The position numbers and the translations under genes are program-made. A stretch of 53,782 nucleotides of DNA from Muribaculaceae bacterium. GTDB taxonomy: Bacteria > Bacteroidota > Bacteroidia > Bacteroidales > Muribaculaceae. The stretch lies in assembly GCA_017620635.1 (NCBI GenBank), contig JAGAUV010000014.1, positions 1 through 53,782 on the forward strand, read 5' to 3'. Numbering within the stretch: position 1 is the first letter of the stretch; the number at the start of each line of letters is the position of its first letter. The notes beneath the pieces are model-generated. The model worked only from the letters and a program-made list of their open reading frames with translations. It was not told where the DNA came from and made no database searches. Positions 33,348 to 42,160 of the stretch are shown here, piece after piece.

Positions 33348-35065
33348 CAGCATCCAAGCCTATAATATACCAGTTGCTTCCGCGTCTCTTTACCAACTAT
33401 TGCGACGCACCCGTATGCAACGGCACTCTCGAAGAGAACGGCTCCGGCAAGCTGAATGCCATAACACCCACCATACTTGACTCTATCCGCGGCCTGGGCG
33501 CCACTCACGTGTGGTACACCGGCGTGATCGAGCATGCCCACGACGCCGACTACACCCGATATGGCATCGCACGGCACAATCCCCACGTCATAAAGGGTCA
33601 TGCCGGCAGCCCCTATGCGATTACCGACTACTACGATATCGACCCCGACCTCGCCGAAAACGTGCCCGAGCGCATGAAAGAGTTCGAGGCTCTTGTAGAA
33701 CGCACCCACGACGCCGGGCTGAAAGTGATCATCGACTTCGTCCCCAACCACGTTGGGCGCCAGTACCACTCCGACGCCAAGCCGGCAGGCATCGAAGATT
33801 TCGGACACAACGACAATACCGAAATGTTCTTCGAGCGCGACAACAACTTCTACTACATCACACGCCAGCAGTTCGCTCCGCACATCGATCTCGGCAGCGG
33901 CGCCGACGCATATGTGGAGTTCCCGGCAAAGGCCACGGGCAACGACTGCTTCACGGCCTTCCCCACCAAAAACGACTGGTACGAGACCGTCAAGCTCAAC
34001 TACGGCATCGACTACGGCAACGGCAGCCGGCACTTCGACCCGATACCCGACACATGGTTCAAGATGCTGCACATACTGCGCTTCTGGGCATCGAAGGGAA
34101 TCGACGGCTTCCGTTGCGACATGGCACATATGGTGCCGCTCGAGTTCTGGCACTGGGCTCTGCCACAGGTCAAACAGCACTATCCGCATGTGATATTCAT
34201 CGCCGAGATATACGATGTGTCGCTCTACCGTCCTTTCATCGAGTATGGCGGCTTCGACTATCTCTACGACAAGGTAAACCTCTACGACACCCTCCGCGCC
34301 ATAGAGACCGACAACTGCTCGGCCGCGCGTATCACAGGCTGCTGGCAGACTGTCGAGGGTATCGCTCCCAATATGCTCAACTTCCTCGAGAACCACGACG
34401 AGCAACGCTTCGCATCGCCCTTCTATGCCGGCGACGCCACACGCGCCATCCCCTCGCTGGCCGTGAGCACATTCATAAACCGCGGCCCGATGCTCATATA
34501 CTTCGGGCAGGAGCTCGGCGAGCCCGGCACCGACGCCGAAGGCTTCAGCGGACACGACGGACGCACGACCATATTCGACTACTGGAGCGTTGCATCCGTA
34601 CGCCGCTGGCTGAGCAAGGGCAGCTGCAAAGGTCGCCTCACGCCGCAGGAGCGTCTGCTGCGTAAGCAGTATGCACGCATCCTCTCGCTGGCCAACAGCG
34701 AGGCCGCGATAGCCGAGGGCGACTTCTTCGACCTCATGTACGTCAACCTCGACAATCCCACCCTCAATCCCCACCGTCATTACGCATTCCTGCGCCACAA
34801 AGGCGACGAGCTGCTTGTGATCGCAGTCAATTTCGGCGACACCAACAGCGACATCCGGCTCAATATTCCGCGCCACGCCTTCGAGTGTCTGGGGCTACCT
34901 CAGGGCAAGGGAATAGCCGCCGGCGAACTCATAAGCGGCCTCCGTGGCATAAAGACACTCAGCCCCGACGAGCCCTTCGAGATAAGCGTAGCCGCACATG
35001 GAGCTTCCGTATGGAAACTCAACACCGCCGATTTCGTATCAAAGCAAAACAAAAAGAAGAAATAA
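33344..35065 (+). CDS. Cytoplasmic GH13 alpha-amylase-family enzyme
   Basis: A 573-residue glycoside hydrolase of family 13 with no signal peptide. The four conserved regions are readable: 'VIIDFVPNHVGRQ' (I), 'GIDGFRCDMAHMVP' (II, nucleophile Asp), 'VIFIAEIYDVS' (III, acid/base Glu) and 'NFLENHDEQRFA' (IV, Asp). A short C-terminal beta domain follows. It would process internal alpha-glucans or imported maltodextrin. I use ATG 33344, overlapping the patatin stop; a longer in-frame start at 33194 lies in the patatin gene. prs follows 30 bases later. Exact linkage specificity is not readable. Confidence 0.9.
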   Translation: MTASKPIIYQLLPRLFTNYCDAPVCNGTLEENGSGKLNAITPTILDSIRGLGATHVWYTGVIEHAHDADYTRYGIARHNPHVIKGHAGSPYAITDYYDIDPDLAENVPERMKEFEALVERTHDAGLKVIIDFVPNHVGRQYHSDAKPAGIEDFGHNDNTEMFFERDNNFYYITRQQFAPHIDLGSGADAYVEFPAKATGNDCFTAFPTKNDWYETVKLNYGIDYGNGSRHFDPIPDTWFKMLHILRFWASKGIDGFRCDMAHMVPLEFWHWALPQVKQHYPHVIFIAEIYDVSLYRPFIEYGGFDYLYDKVNLYDTLRAIETDNCSAARITGCWQTVEGIAPNMLNFLENHDEQRFASPFYAGDATRAIPSLAVSTFINRGPMLIYFGQELGEPGTDAEGFSGHDGRTTIFDYWSVASVRRWLSKGSCKGRLTPQERLLRKQYARILSLANSEAAIAEGDFFDLMYVNLDNPTLNPHRHYAFLRHKGDELLVIAVNFGDTNSDIRLNIPRHAFECLGLPQGKGIAAGELISGLRGIKTLSPDEPFEISVAAHGASVWKLNTADFVSKQNKKKK

Positions 35066-35095
35066 ACCAACCCGAAACCAACATCATATTCTCCA

Positions 35096-36040
35096 ATGGA
35101 TACAAGTCTTCATCCCTTTAAGATCTTCTCAGGCACAAAGTCACAGTACATGGCCGATGAAATCTGCAAAGAACTCGGCGTAGAGCTGGGTAAAATGAAA
35201 ATCGAACATTTCGCCGACGGCGAGTTCGAAGTGTCGTATGAAGAAACCGTTCGCGGCTGCGACGTATACATCGTCCAGAGCACATTCCCCAACTGCGACA
35301 ACCTCATGGAGCTCCTCCTTATGATCGATGCCGCCAAACGTGCGTCGGCACATTCGGTTATCGCCGTGATACCCTACTTCGGCTGGGCCCGTCAGGACCG
35401 CAAGGACAAACCGCGCGTGTCTATCGCCGCCAAGCTGGTATCCGACCTCATCGTGGCTGCCGGTGCAAACCGCGTTATTACCATGGATCTCCACGCCGAC
35501 CAGATCCAGGGCTTCTTCAACATTCCGCTCGATCACCTCTACGCTTCTTCGGTGTTTATCCCCTACATCCAGAGCCTCAATCTCGAGGATATGGTAATCG
35601 CCACCCCCGACGTTGGCGGTGCCAAGCGTGCCAACAGCTACGCCAAATACCTCGACGTGCCTCTGGTACTCTGCCACAAACAGCGTGCCAAAGCAAATGT
35701 CGTGGCCAAGATGACCGTGATTGGAGATGTGAAAGACAAGAACGTGATCCTTGTCGACGACATGGTGGATACCGCCGGCACTATAACAAAAGCCGCCGAC
35801 CTGATGATGGAAAACGGAGCCAAGAGCGTACGTGCCCTCGCATCACACGCCATCATGAGCGATCCGGCATCGCAGCGCGTTACCGACTCGGCTCTTTGTG
35901 AAATGATCTTCACAAACTCCATCCCCTTCACAAAAGACTGCCCCAAGTGCACCATCCTCTCGGTGGCACACCTCTTTGCCGACACGATCCGCAGAGTACA
36001 CTGCAACGAATCTATCTCGTCGCAGTACCTCATAAAGTAA
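35096..36040 (+). CDS. prs: Ribose-phosphate pyrophosphokinase
   Basis: A 314-residue PRPP synthase that transfers pyrophosphate from ATP to ribose 5-phosphate, feeding purine, pyrimidine, histidine, tryptophan and NAD synthesis. Motifs: 'IEHFADGEFEV', the ATP-site 'GWARQDRKDKPR', 'ITMDLHADQIQGFF', and the PRPP-binding loop 'VILVDDMVDTAGTITKA'. Length and order fit class I enzymes. It follows the GH13 gene closely and ends before a strong hairpin with a T-tract. Confidence 0.96.
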   Translation: MDTSLHPFKIFSGTKSQYMADEICKELGVELGKMKIEHFADGEFEVSYEETVRGCDVYIVQSTFPNCDNLMELLLMIDAAKRASAHSVIAVIPYFGWARQDRKDKPRVSIAAKLVSDLIVAAGANRVITMDLHADQIQGFFNIPLDHLYASSVFIPYIQSLNLEDMVIATPDVGGAKRANSYAKYLDVPLVLCHKQRAKANVVAKMTVIGDVKDKNVILVDDMVDTAGTITKAADLMMENGAKSVRALASHAIMSDPASQRVTDSALCEMIFTNSIPFTKDCPKCTILSVAHLFADTIRRVHCNESISSQYLIK

Positions 36041-36062
36041 GTTTTACTGCATATCACACATT

Positions 36063-36102
36063 AACGATGCCTTGCCGGAGCCGGCAGGACATCGTTATTT
36101 TT
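36063..36102 (+). terminator. Intrinsic terminator after prs
   Basis: AACGATG (36063-36069) pairs with CATCGTT (36090-36096); an inner CTTGCCG/CGGCAGG stem (one G-T pair) closes on a four-base loop; TATTTTT follows. Confidence 0.85.
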
Positions 36103-36116
36103 AATTACTTAAGACT

Positions 36117-37436
36117 ATGACAATTACACGTTTAAGCGCGGTAATAATCTTCGCTGCAGCAGCTTTCGGCGCCTATGCCGAAGGATATCAGGTCAACACA
36201 CTGAGCGCCCGGCAGAACGGTATGGGACATACCGGCACCGCATTGAAACTCGGAGCAGAAAGCATGATCTTCAACCCGGCCGGACTTGCCTTCGAAGAAC
36301 ACGCCATCGATTTCCAGGGCTCCGTGACAGGCATATTCGCTCACGCGACAGCCAAAATAGGCAACACGGAATACAAGACAAGCAACGGTCCCTCGACTCC
36401 CATGGCCTTCAATCTGGGCTTCAAAGTATACGACAATCTGGCAGCCGGCGTAAGCTTCTACACCCCTTACGGCAGCGGTATCAAATGGGGCGACAACTGG
36501 CCCGGAGCCGTCCTCAACCAGAGCGTGGACCTGAAAGCGTTTACCATACAGCCGACAGTGGCATGGAAGATACTGCCCGGCCTGTCGATAGGTGCCGGCG
36601 CAATGATAACATGGGGCAACGTCGACCTCAACAAAGGTCTCGTTACCGACACATCGCTCAACGGCCTGCTCGCCTCGATGGGCAACCCCTATCGCTTCGA
36701 GGACACACCGGCATCGGTAAACCTCGTCGGCCGAGCCGCCACTACCGTAGGCTTCAACGCCGGCGTGATGTGGGATATCTGCCGTGAAGTTACCGTCGGC
36801 GTATCATATCGCTCCAAAATGATGCTCAAAGTCAAATCTGGCGACGCATCGCTGCGCTATGCCAACGAGGTGGCGCGCACACTGCTTCAGGAGAAACTCA
36901 ATGTGCTCAACGAGGCCAATTTCGCCGCCGAGATGCCTGCCCCGGCCATCCTCAATTTCGGTGTGGCATACCGTCCGACCGAGAAGCTGCAGATAGCTGC
37001 CGACGCACAGCTCACTTTCTGGAACGTATACAAGAAACTCGAGATCGACTTCCTGAGCGAGACTCTTAAGCCTTACAACCAGAACCTTACAAAAGACTAC
37101 AGGAACTCGTGGACGATCCGTCTCGGCGCCGAATACGAACTTACCGAACGCTTCGACATCCGCGCCGGCATGATGATCGACACCACACCTGTAAACGACG
37201 ACCACTACAACCCCGAGACTCCCGGCATGACCAAAATCGAGCCCTCGGTAGGCTTCTCATTCTCGCCGATAAAGAACTTCGCCGTAGACGCCTCGCTGCT
37301 CTACGTCGCCGGTCTGGGCAAGGACAACGCCTCATGCTCATATCCCGATTTCCTTACCGGCTCGGCTGCCAAATTTACAGCCGACTATAAAGTGCACTCA
37401 TGGTGTCCGGCTATCGGCTTCCGCTTTAACTTCTGA
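36117..37436 (+). CDS. FadL/TodX-family outer-membrane transport protein
   Basis: A 439-residue beta-barrel with a signal peptide (about 21 residues, 'AAAAFGAYA'). The FadL N-terminal hatch pattern 'GYQVNTLSARQNGMGHTGTA' then 'MIFNPAGLAFEE' is clear. Barrel strands include 'GVSFYTPYGSGIKWGDNW' and the terminal strand ends 'CPAIGFRFNF' with the C-terminal Phe used for barrel insertion. Such porins admit hydrophobic compounds such as long-chain fatty acids. It follows the prs terminator and ends at its own. The ligand cannot be named from sequence. Confidence 0.88.
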   Translation: MTITRLSAVIIFAAAAFGAYAEGYQVNTLSARQNGMGHTGTALKLGAESMIFNPAGLAFEEHAIDFQGSVTGIFAHATAKIGNTEYKTSNGPSTPMAFNLGFKVYDNLAAGVSFYTPYGSGIKWGDNWPGAVLNQSVDLKAFTIQPTVAWKILPGLSIGAGAMITWGNVDLNKGLVTDTSLNGLLASMGNPYRFEDTPASVNLVGRAATTVGFNAGVMWDICREVTVGVSYRSKMMLKVKSGDASLRYANEVARTLLQEKLNVLNEANFAAEMPAPAILNFGVAYRPTEKLQIAADAQLTFWNVYKKLEIDFLSETLKPYNQNLTKDYRNSWTIRLGAEYELTERFDIRAGMMIDTTPVNDDHYNPETPGMTKIEPSVGFSFSPIKNFAVDASLLYVAGLGKDNASCSYPDFLTGSAAKFTADYKVHSWCPAIGFRFNF

Positions 37437-37467
37437 GGCTACTGATTGTTAATTATTAAAAAATGAA

Positions 37468-37510
37468 AGCAAAAGGCACGGGCAAAATCGTGCCTTTTGC
37501 TAATTTTTTT
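37468..37510 (+). terminator. Intrinsic terminator after the FadL-like gene
   Basis: Perfect 13-base arms AGCAAAAGGCACG (37468-37480) and CGTGCCTTTTGCT (37489-37501) followed by AATTTTTTT. Confidence 0.9.
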
Positions 37511-37511
37511 G

Positions 37512-37519
37512 TAACTTTG
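37512..37519 (+). promoter_or_regulatory. -7 element for bamD-rpoZ
   Basis: TAACTTTG directly after the terminator T-tract, 19 bases before the ATG at 37539. The nearest TTTG upstream is at a 12-base spacing, so only the -7 box fits. Confidence 0.5.
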
Positions 37520-37538
37520 CCAGTCAGAAGACCAAATT

Positions 37539-38345
37539 ATGCACATACGCCATTACATTATATTATTAATTGCAGGTATAATGCTCTGTAGCTGTGGAGA
37601 ATACCAGGAAGCGCTAAAGAGCCACGACGTCAATTACAAGTTCGAGTATGCCAAACGCGCATTCGAGAAGAAGAAATACGTTCAGGCAGCAACCCTGCTC
37701 GACGACTGCATCGCGGTATTCAAAGGTTCCGACAAAGCAGAGGAATCACTCTACCTCCTTGCCATGAGCCACTACGAGAACAAGGACTACGCCACTGCAA
37801 GCGTCTATTTCAAAAGCTATTACAACCGTTACCCCAAAGGCAAATACGCCGAGGCTTCACGCTTCTTCTCGGGCTACGGCTACTACCTCGACTCTCCCGA
37901 GCCCCAGCTCGACCAGTCGGGCACGATAAAGGCTATCGAAGAACTACAGGCCTTCCTCGACTACTTCCCTCGCAGCGAGAAAGTATCTATCGCACAGAAC
38001 GCCATCTTCGAGCTTCAGGACAAGCTTACACTCAAGCAGCTCCAGAACGCACAGCTCTACTACAACCTCGGCAACTACATGGGCAACAACTACGAAAGCG
38101 CTGTGATCGTCGCCCGTAACGCCGTAAAAGACTATCCTTACTCCAAATATAAAGAGGAACTTGAGCTCCTTATCCTCAAGGCACGCTATCAGGAAGCAGC
38201 CAACTCAATAGAGGAGCGCAAAGCCGATCGTTTCCGCGACGTTATCGACGAGTACTATTCATTTATAAACAACTACCCCGACAGCAAAAACCGCGAAGAG
38301 GCCGACAATATCCTGAAGATCGCACGCCGCTACGTCGCAGAATAA
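37539..38345 (+). CDS. bamD: Outer-membrane assembly lipoprotein BamD
   Basis: A 268-residue lipoprotein with Cys19 after 'IAGIMLCS' as the acylation site. The rest is tetratricopeptide repeats, for example 'FEYAKRAFEKKKYVQAATLL', 'SLYLLAMSHYENKDYATA' and 'ARNAVKDYPYSKYKEELELL', which match the BamD/YfiO family. BamD holds BamA and substrate proteins together while beta-barrels fold into the outer membrane. rpoZ follows 64 bases later, a neighbour order I recall from other Bacteroidales, which supports the call. Confidence 0.93.
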   Translation: MHIRHYIILLIAGIMLCSCGEYQEALKSHDVNYKFEYAKRAFEKKKYVQAATLLDDCIAVFKGSDKAEESLYLLAMSHYENKDYATASVYFKSYYNRYPKGKYAEASRFFSGYGYYLDSPEPQLDQSGTIKAIEELQAFLDYFPRSEKVSIAQNAIFELQDKLTLKQLQNAQLYYNLGNYMGNNYESAVIVARNAVKDYPYSKYKEELELLILKARYQEAANSIEERKADRFRDVIDEYYSFINNYPDSKNREEADNILKIARRYVAE

Positions 38346-38409
38346 GCTGCCATCCCTCGAACCTCATTAGACATTAACCGACAAACAATTCGCTGAATCA
38401 TAAGTTAAG

Positions 38410-38742
38410 ATGGATTTCAAGAAAAGCAACACACCTGTGACCACCGTCACACGCGACATGATCGAACTCTCGCAGCAGACCGGCAACGTATACGAGACAG
38501 TATGTGTCATCGCAAAACGCGCAAATCAGATCGCAGCCGAGATGAAGAGCGAACTCGAAAAGAAGCTCCAGGAATTTGCTCCCTACAACGACAACCTTGA
38601 GGAAGTAAGCGAAAACCGCGAGCAGATAGAGATCTCGCGCTACTACGAGCGCCTGCCAAAGCCCACTCTTATCGCTACTCAGGAGTATATCGATCACAAA
38701 CTCTTCTTCCGCAAGTCAATCAAAGACCGCACAAACAACTAA
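38410..38742 (+). CDS. rpoZ: RNA polymerase omega subunit (Rpb6-like)
   Basis: A 110-residue protein of the Bacteroidetes omega/Rpb6 type. The N-terminal half has the family helix 'NVYETVCVIAKRANQIAAEM', which wraps the beta-prime C-terminus. 'PKPTLIATQEYIDHKLFFRK' completes it. Omega helps assemble RNA polymerase. It lies between bamD and a terminator, in the order seen in other Bacteroidales. Confidence 0.88.
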   Translation: MDFKKSNTPVTTVTRDMIELSQQTGNVYETVCVIAKRANQIAAEMKSELEKKLQEFAPYNDNLEEVSENREQIEISRYYERLPKPTLIATQEYIDHKLFFRKSIKDRTNN

Positions 38743-38769
38743 GTTGACCGGATACCGACAGTATACATG

Positions 38770-38811
38770 GCTCCACTACCCCGAAAAAGGGTTATGGAGC
38801 TTTGTCTTTTT
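38770..38811 (+). terminator. Terminator after rpoZ
   Basis: GCTCCA (38770-38775) pairs with TGGAGC (38795-38800), with an inner CCC/GGG pair set around 'cgaaaaa'; then TTTGTCTTTTT. Shorter stem than the others but with a good T-tract. Confidence 0.75.
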
Positions 38812-38870
38812 CGATTCTGAACCATAAGGCCGTATACTTGTTTTAATTATAGTTCTAAAGCTCAGAATCG
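38812..38870. repeat. 9-base inverted repeat flanking an AT-rich stretch upstream of the alcohol dehydrogenase gene
   Basis: CGATTCTGA (38812-38820) and TCAGAATCG (38862-38870) are exact complements separated by 41 bases that are AT-rich in part. The right arm ends 15 bases before the ATG at 38886. The layout could be a regulator site or a folded leader; no promoter box matching the consensus was seen between the arms. Confidence 0.4.
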
Positions 38871-38885
38871 CTTCATTCACCCATT

Positions 38886-40070
38886 ATGGAAAATTTCAGC
38901 TACTACTCTCCCACTTTATATGAGTTCGGACGCGGCGCTGAGGAAAAAGTCGGCATGCTGACATTCCTTACCGGCGCCACGAAAGTAATGATTGTATACG
39001 GCAAGAGCCATGCGAAGAAGACCGGTCTGCTCGACCGTATCGAGAACTCGCTGACCACCATAGGCATCGATTTCATCGAGCTCGGAGGCGTAGAGCCCAA
39101 TCCCGTGGACACCCTCGTATACGAAGGTATAAAGAAAGGTCGCGCCGCCCATATCGACGGTCTCCTCGCCGTGGGCGGAGGAAGCGTGATCGACACTGCA
39201 AAAGCTATCGCGGCCGGCATACCCTACAAGGGCGACTTCTGGGACTTCTACTGCGGCAAATCGACCATTACCGAAGCCCTGCCCGTAGGAGTCATGCTAA
39301 CAGTACCCGGAGCCGGCAGCGAAGGATCGGGCAACTCCGTGATAACGCGCACCGCCGACGGCAACACCAAGATAAGCCTGCGCACCGACAGCATACTGCG
39401 CCCTCGATTCGCAATAATGAACCCGGAGATGACCTTCACACTCTCGGCCTACCAGACAGCAGTCGGCATTACCGACATGATGTCGCACATACTCGAGCGC
39501 TACTTCTCGCCTACGACACGTGTAGAAATTACCGACCGCCTCGCCGAAGGCCTCATCATGGGACTCATGGCCGAAGCGCCCAGAGTGATGTCCGACCCCA
39601 GCGACTATCAGGCCAGGGCAAACATCGAATGGGCCGGTACACAGGCTCACAACGGCCTGTGCGGATGCGGACGCCGCGAGGACTGGACCTCGCACGCCAT
39701 GGAGCACGAAATTTCGGCATTATACCCCCACATACCACACGGTGCCGGCCTTGCCGTAGTGATGCCGGCATGGATGGCATTCATGGCCTATCACAAGCCC
39801 TCCAAGATAGCTCAGTTCGGCCGACGAGTGTTCAACATCGACGAACGCGACGACCGCGCAGCCGCCATCGAAGCTGTCGCACACTACCGCGCCTTCCTTA
39901 CCACCGTGCTGCGGATGCCGGCCACATTCCACGATCTCGGCATCGACGAGCCCGACATAGACACTATGGTAACACGCCTGCACATCAACAAAGGCGAGAC
40001 CATCGGCGGCTATTATCATCTTACCGCAAAAGAGACACGTCAGATCTACGAGCTCATGCTCGGCGAATAA
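38886..40070 (+). CDS. Iron-containing alcohol dehydrogenase (YqhD/BDH-like)
   Basis: A 394-residue group III alcohol dehydrogenase, probably NADPH-dependent, interconverting aldehydes and alcohols in fermentation or detoxification. The cofactor-binding 'LLAVGGGSVIDTAKAIAAG' is near residue 95. Metal ligands are in 'VGITDMMSHILERYF' (Asp, His) and in 'SHAMEHEISALYPHIPHGAG' (His, His). Start and length (ATG at 38886) match butanol dehydrogenases. It is monocistronic between terminators. Confidence 0.92.
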   Translation: MENFSYYSPTLYEFGRGAEEKVGMLTFLTGATKVMIVYGKSHAKKTGLLDRIENSLTTIGIDFIELGGVEPNPVDTLVYEGIKKGRAAHIDGLLAVGGGSVIDTAKAIAAGIPYKGDFWDFYCGKSTITEALPVGVMLTVPGAGSEGSGNSVITRTADGNTKISLRTDSILRPRFAIMNPEMTFTLSAYQTAVGITDMMSHILERYFSPTTRVEITDRLAEGLIMGLMAEAPRVMSDPSDYQARANIEWAGTQAHNGLCGCGRREDWTSHAMEHEISALYPHIPHGAGLAVVMPAWMAFMAYHKPSKIAQFGRRVFNIDERDDRAAAIEAVAHYRAFLTTVLRMPATFHDLGIDEPDIDTMVTRLHINKGETIGGYYHLTAKETRQIYELMLGE

Positions 40071-40088
40071 ACATCGCATACCAAAACC

Positions 40089-40136
40089 AAAACCCGGACC
40101 GCGCTCCACATCAGAGCCATCGGTCCGGGTTTTGTT
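40089..40136. terminator. Bidirectional terminator between the alcohol dehydrogenase and glmM
   Basis: Perfect 13-base arms AAAACCCGGACCG (40089-40101) and CGGTCCGGGTTTT (40121-40133). The plus side ends in TTTTGTTTG, the minus side in TTTTGGTTTTGG, serving two convergent genes. Confidence 0.85.
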
Positions 40137-40152
40137 TGTTATTTGAGTCTGA

Positions 40153-41538
40153 TCACATCATTGTCTTGGCGAAGTCGGCCACTGATGTTGCCAGGGCTGT
40201 GGCCTGATCGGCATCATGAGCCTCGGCATAGATACGCACGATAGGCTCTGTGTTCGATTTGCGCAGGTGTACCCAACCGTCGGTGAAATCGATCTTGACG
40301 CCGTCGATGTCGGTAATGCGTTCGTCGGCATAGCGCTCTTTTACAGCAGCAAGGATAGCGTCGACATCGGTCGTAGGCTCAAGCACGAGCTTCATCTTCA
40401 CTATCTCATAAGCCGGATATGTCTTGCGGAGTTCGCTCACGGTCTTGCCCGACTTGGCAAGCAGGGTAAGGAAGAGAGCCACGCCCACAAGCGCGTCGCG
40501 GCCATAATGAAGTTCGGGATAGATCACGCCGCCGTTGCCTTCGCCGCCTATCACGGCTCCGGTCTCCTTCATCTTTGTGGTAACATTTACCTCGCCTACG
40601 GCGGCAGCGTTGTACTCGCCACCACGGGCACGTGTCACATCAGCCAGTGCACGGCTCGAGCTGAGATTGCTCACTGTATTGCCGGGAGTATGCTGAAGCA
40701 CATAATCTGATACCGAGACAAGGGTGTATTCCTCGCCGAACATCTTGCCGTGCTCGTCGACTATGGCGAGACGGTCTACGTCGGGATCGACAACAAAGGC
40801 AACGTCGGCCACGCCGGTAGCCATGAGATCGGCTATGCCGGTCAGGTTCTCGGGAATAGGTTCGGGAGTGTGGGCGAAATCGCCGGTAGGAGTGCAGTTA
40901 AGCTCTATTACCTTCTCTACGCCCAGTGCCTTGAGCAGCTGAGGTATGATGACGCCGCCGACCGAATTGACCGCGTCGACAGCAACGGTAAAATGTGCAT
41001 TGCGTATTGCCTCCGTATCGACGAGCGGCAGAGCCAGCACGGCGTCGATATGACGGCGGTTGTATGTAGTGTTGACATATACCTTGCCAAGTTCGTCGAC
41101 ACCGGCGAAATCGAAGTCGAGTGATTCGGCCAGACGCAGCACTTCCTTGCCCTCGCGGTCGCTCAGGAACTCGCCGTGCTCGTTGAGGAGCTTGAGAGCG
41201 TTCCACTGACGGGGATTGTGCGAGGCGGTAAGGATTAGGCCGCCGCAGGCATTCTCCCACACCACGGCAAGCTCGGTTGTCGGGGTGGATGCAAGGTCGA
41301 TGTCGACCACATCGAAGCCCATGCCCATGAGTGTACCACACACCAGACGATCGACCATGGCACCCGACAGACGGGCGTCGCGGCCTACAACGATAGTGCG
41401 CGAGTTCTTGCTTGTGTTACCGGCGATAAACCGTGCAAAAGCGGCTGTAAACTTTACTATATCGATAGGGCTGAGGCCATCGCCGGCAGGGCCGCCGATG
41501 GTTCCACGGATACCCGATATGGATTTAATAAGGCTCAT
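40153..41538 (-). CDS. glmM: Phosphoglucosamine mutase
   Basis: A 461-residue alpha-D-phosphohexomutase. The phosphoserine loop is 'LILTASHNPRQWNALK' (Ser near residue 103), the metal loop 'FVVDPDVDRLAIVDEHG', the sugar loop 'IGGEGNGGVIYPE' and the phosphate loop 'RKSNTEPIVRIYAEA'. Bacteroides homologues beside nrnA and DUF4827 are annotated as GlmM (glucosamine-6-P to glucosamine-1-P for UDP-GlcNAc and peptidoglycan), but phosphomannomutase activity is possible from sequence alone. It is third in a minus-strand run starting at nrnA. Confidence 0.85.
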   Translation of the reverse strand: MSLIKSISGIRGTIGGPAGDGLSPIDIVKFTAAFARFIAGNTSKNSRTIVVGRDARLSGAMVDRLVCGTLMGMGFDVVDIDLASTPTTELAVVWENACGGLILTASHNPRQWNALKLLNEHGEFLSDREGKEVLRLAESLDFDFAGVDELGKVYVNTTYNRRHIDAVLALPLVDTEAIRNAHFTVAVDAVNSVGGVIIPQLLKALGVEKVIELNCTPTGDFAHTPEPIPENLTGIADLMATGVADVAFVVDPDVDRLAIVDEHGKMFGEEYTLVSVSDYVLQHTPGNTVSNLSSSRALADVTRARGGEYNAAAVGEVNVTTKMKETGAVIGGEGNGGVIYPELHYGRDALVGVALFLTLLAKSGKTVSELRKTYPAYEIVKMKLVLEPTTDVDAILAAVKERYADERITDIDGVKIDFTDGWVHLRKSNTEPIVRIYAEAHDADQATALATSVADFAKTMM

Positions 41539-41596
41539 TGTGTTATAAGTTAGAATGTTGGTTAAGTAAGATGTTGGAAGCTACCGAGGGGCGCAA

Positions 41597-42160
41597 TCAC
41601 TTGCGGCGCTCGTATGTGAGGCGCCACAGGTAAGGCTGCACGTTGGTGTTCTCGCTTATCACGCCCATCTGCGACTTGATCACTATATTTACCTCGCAGT
41701 CGACAGGCAGATAGCGCAGAGGCACCTGTATGCCCTGTCCCCACTGGTACGAATTGTTGATCTGGAAGTTGTTGTATCTGAACCAGGCCGGACTGAGGCT
41801 TATATTGTTGCCGCTTCCGTTGGGGAGTTCGCCGTTCTTGTAATCCGACAGACGGTAGCGTGTGTAACGGAAGTATATCTGCTCGTCGTCGGTCACACGG
41901 TTGCCGGGAGTGCCGGCGTTGAGCACCTGCATGTAAAGCGTACCGTCATTGTCGAGACGATAGTAAGGAGCCCTCGGACCTACCTGGAACACTGTGTCGG
42001 CAGGTATTTCAAGCTCTACGATCTGGTCGGCAAGGAAGTTGTTGGTATACATGTTTTCTTCGTTGAGAAGCTCTGCATATGATTTACCTTCGCTGCATGA
42101 TGTCGCTGTCAGACCGGCGATAGCCAGCACGATAGCGCCGAAGAAGTGGAGTGTTTTCAT
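41597..42160 (-). CDS. DUF4827 lipoprotein
   Basis: A 187-residue protein with a lipoprotein signal ending 'LTATSC' (Cys22) and a mature part with 'EGKSYAELLNEENMYTNNFL', 'PYYRLDNDGTLYMQVLN' and 'QIYFRYTRYRLSDYKNGE'. It matches the DUF4827 family, distantly FKBP-like, found in Bacteroidales between nrnA and glmM. Function is unknown; a periplasmic folding or envelope role is plausible. The ATG directly abuts the nrnA stop (no gap), and glmM follows 58 bases later. Confidence 0.82.
   Translation of the reverse strand: MKTLHFFGAIVLAIAGLTATSCSEGKSYAELLNEENMYTNNFLADQIVELEIPADTVFQVGPRAPYYRLDNDGTLYMQVLNAGTPGNRVTDDEQIYFRYTRYRLSDYKNGELPNGSGNNISLSPAWFRYNNFQINNSYQWGQGIQVPLRYLPVDCEVNIVIKSQMGVISENTNVQPYLWRLTYERRK

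Noticed and set aside
33329-34876. 515-codon minus-strand frame opposite the GH13 gene
   Set aside because: Shadow of the GH13 coding strand, whose four catalytic regions are intact.
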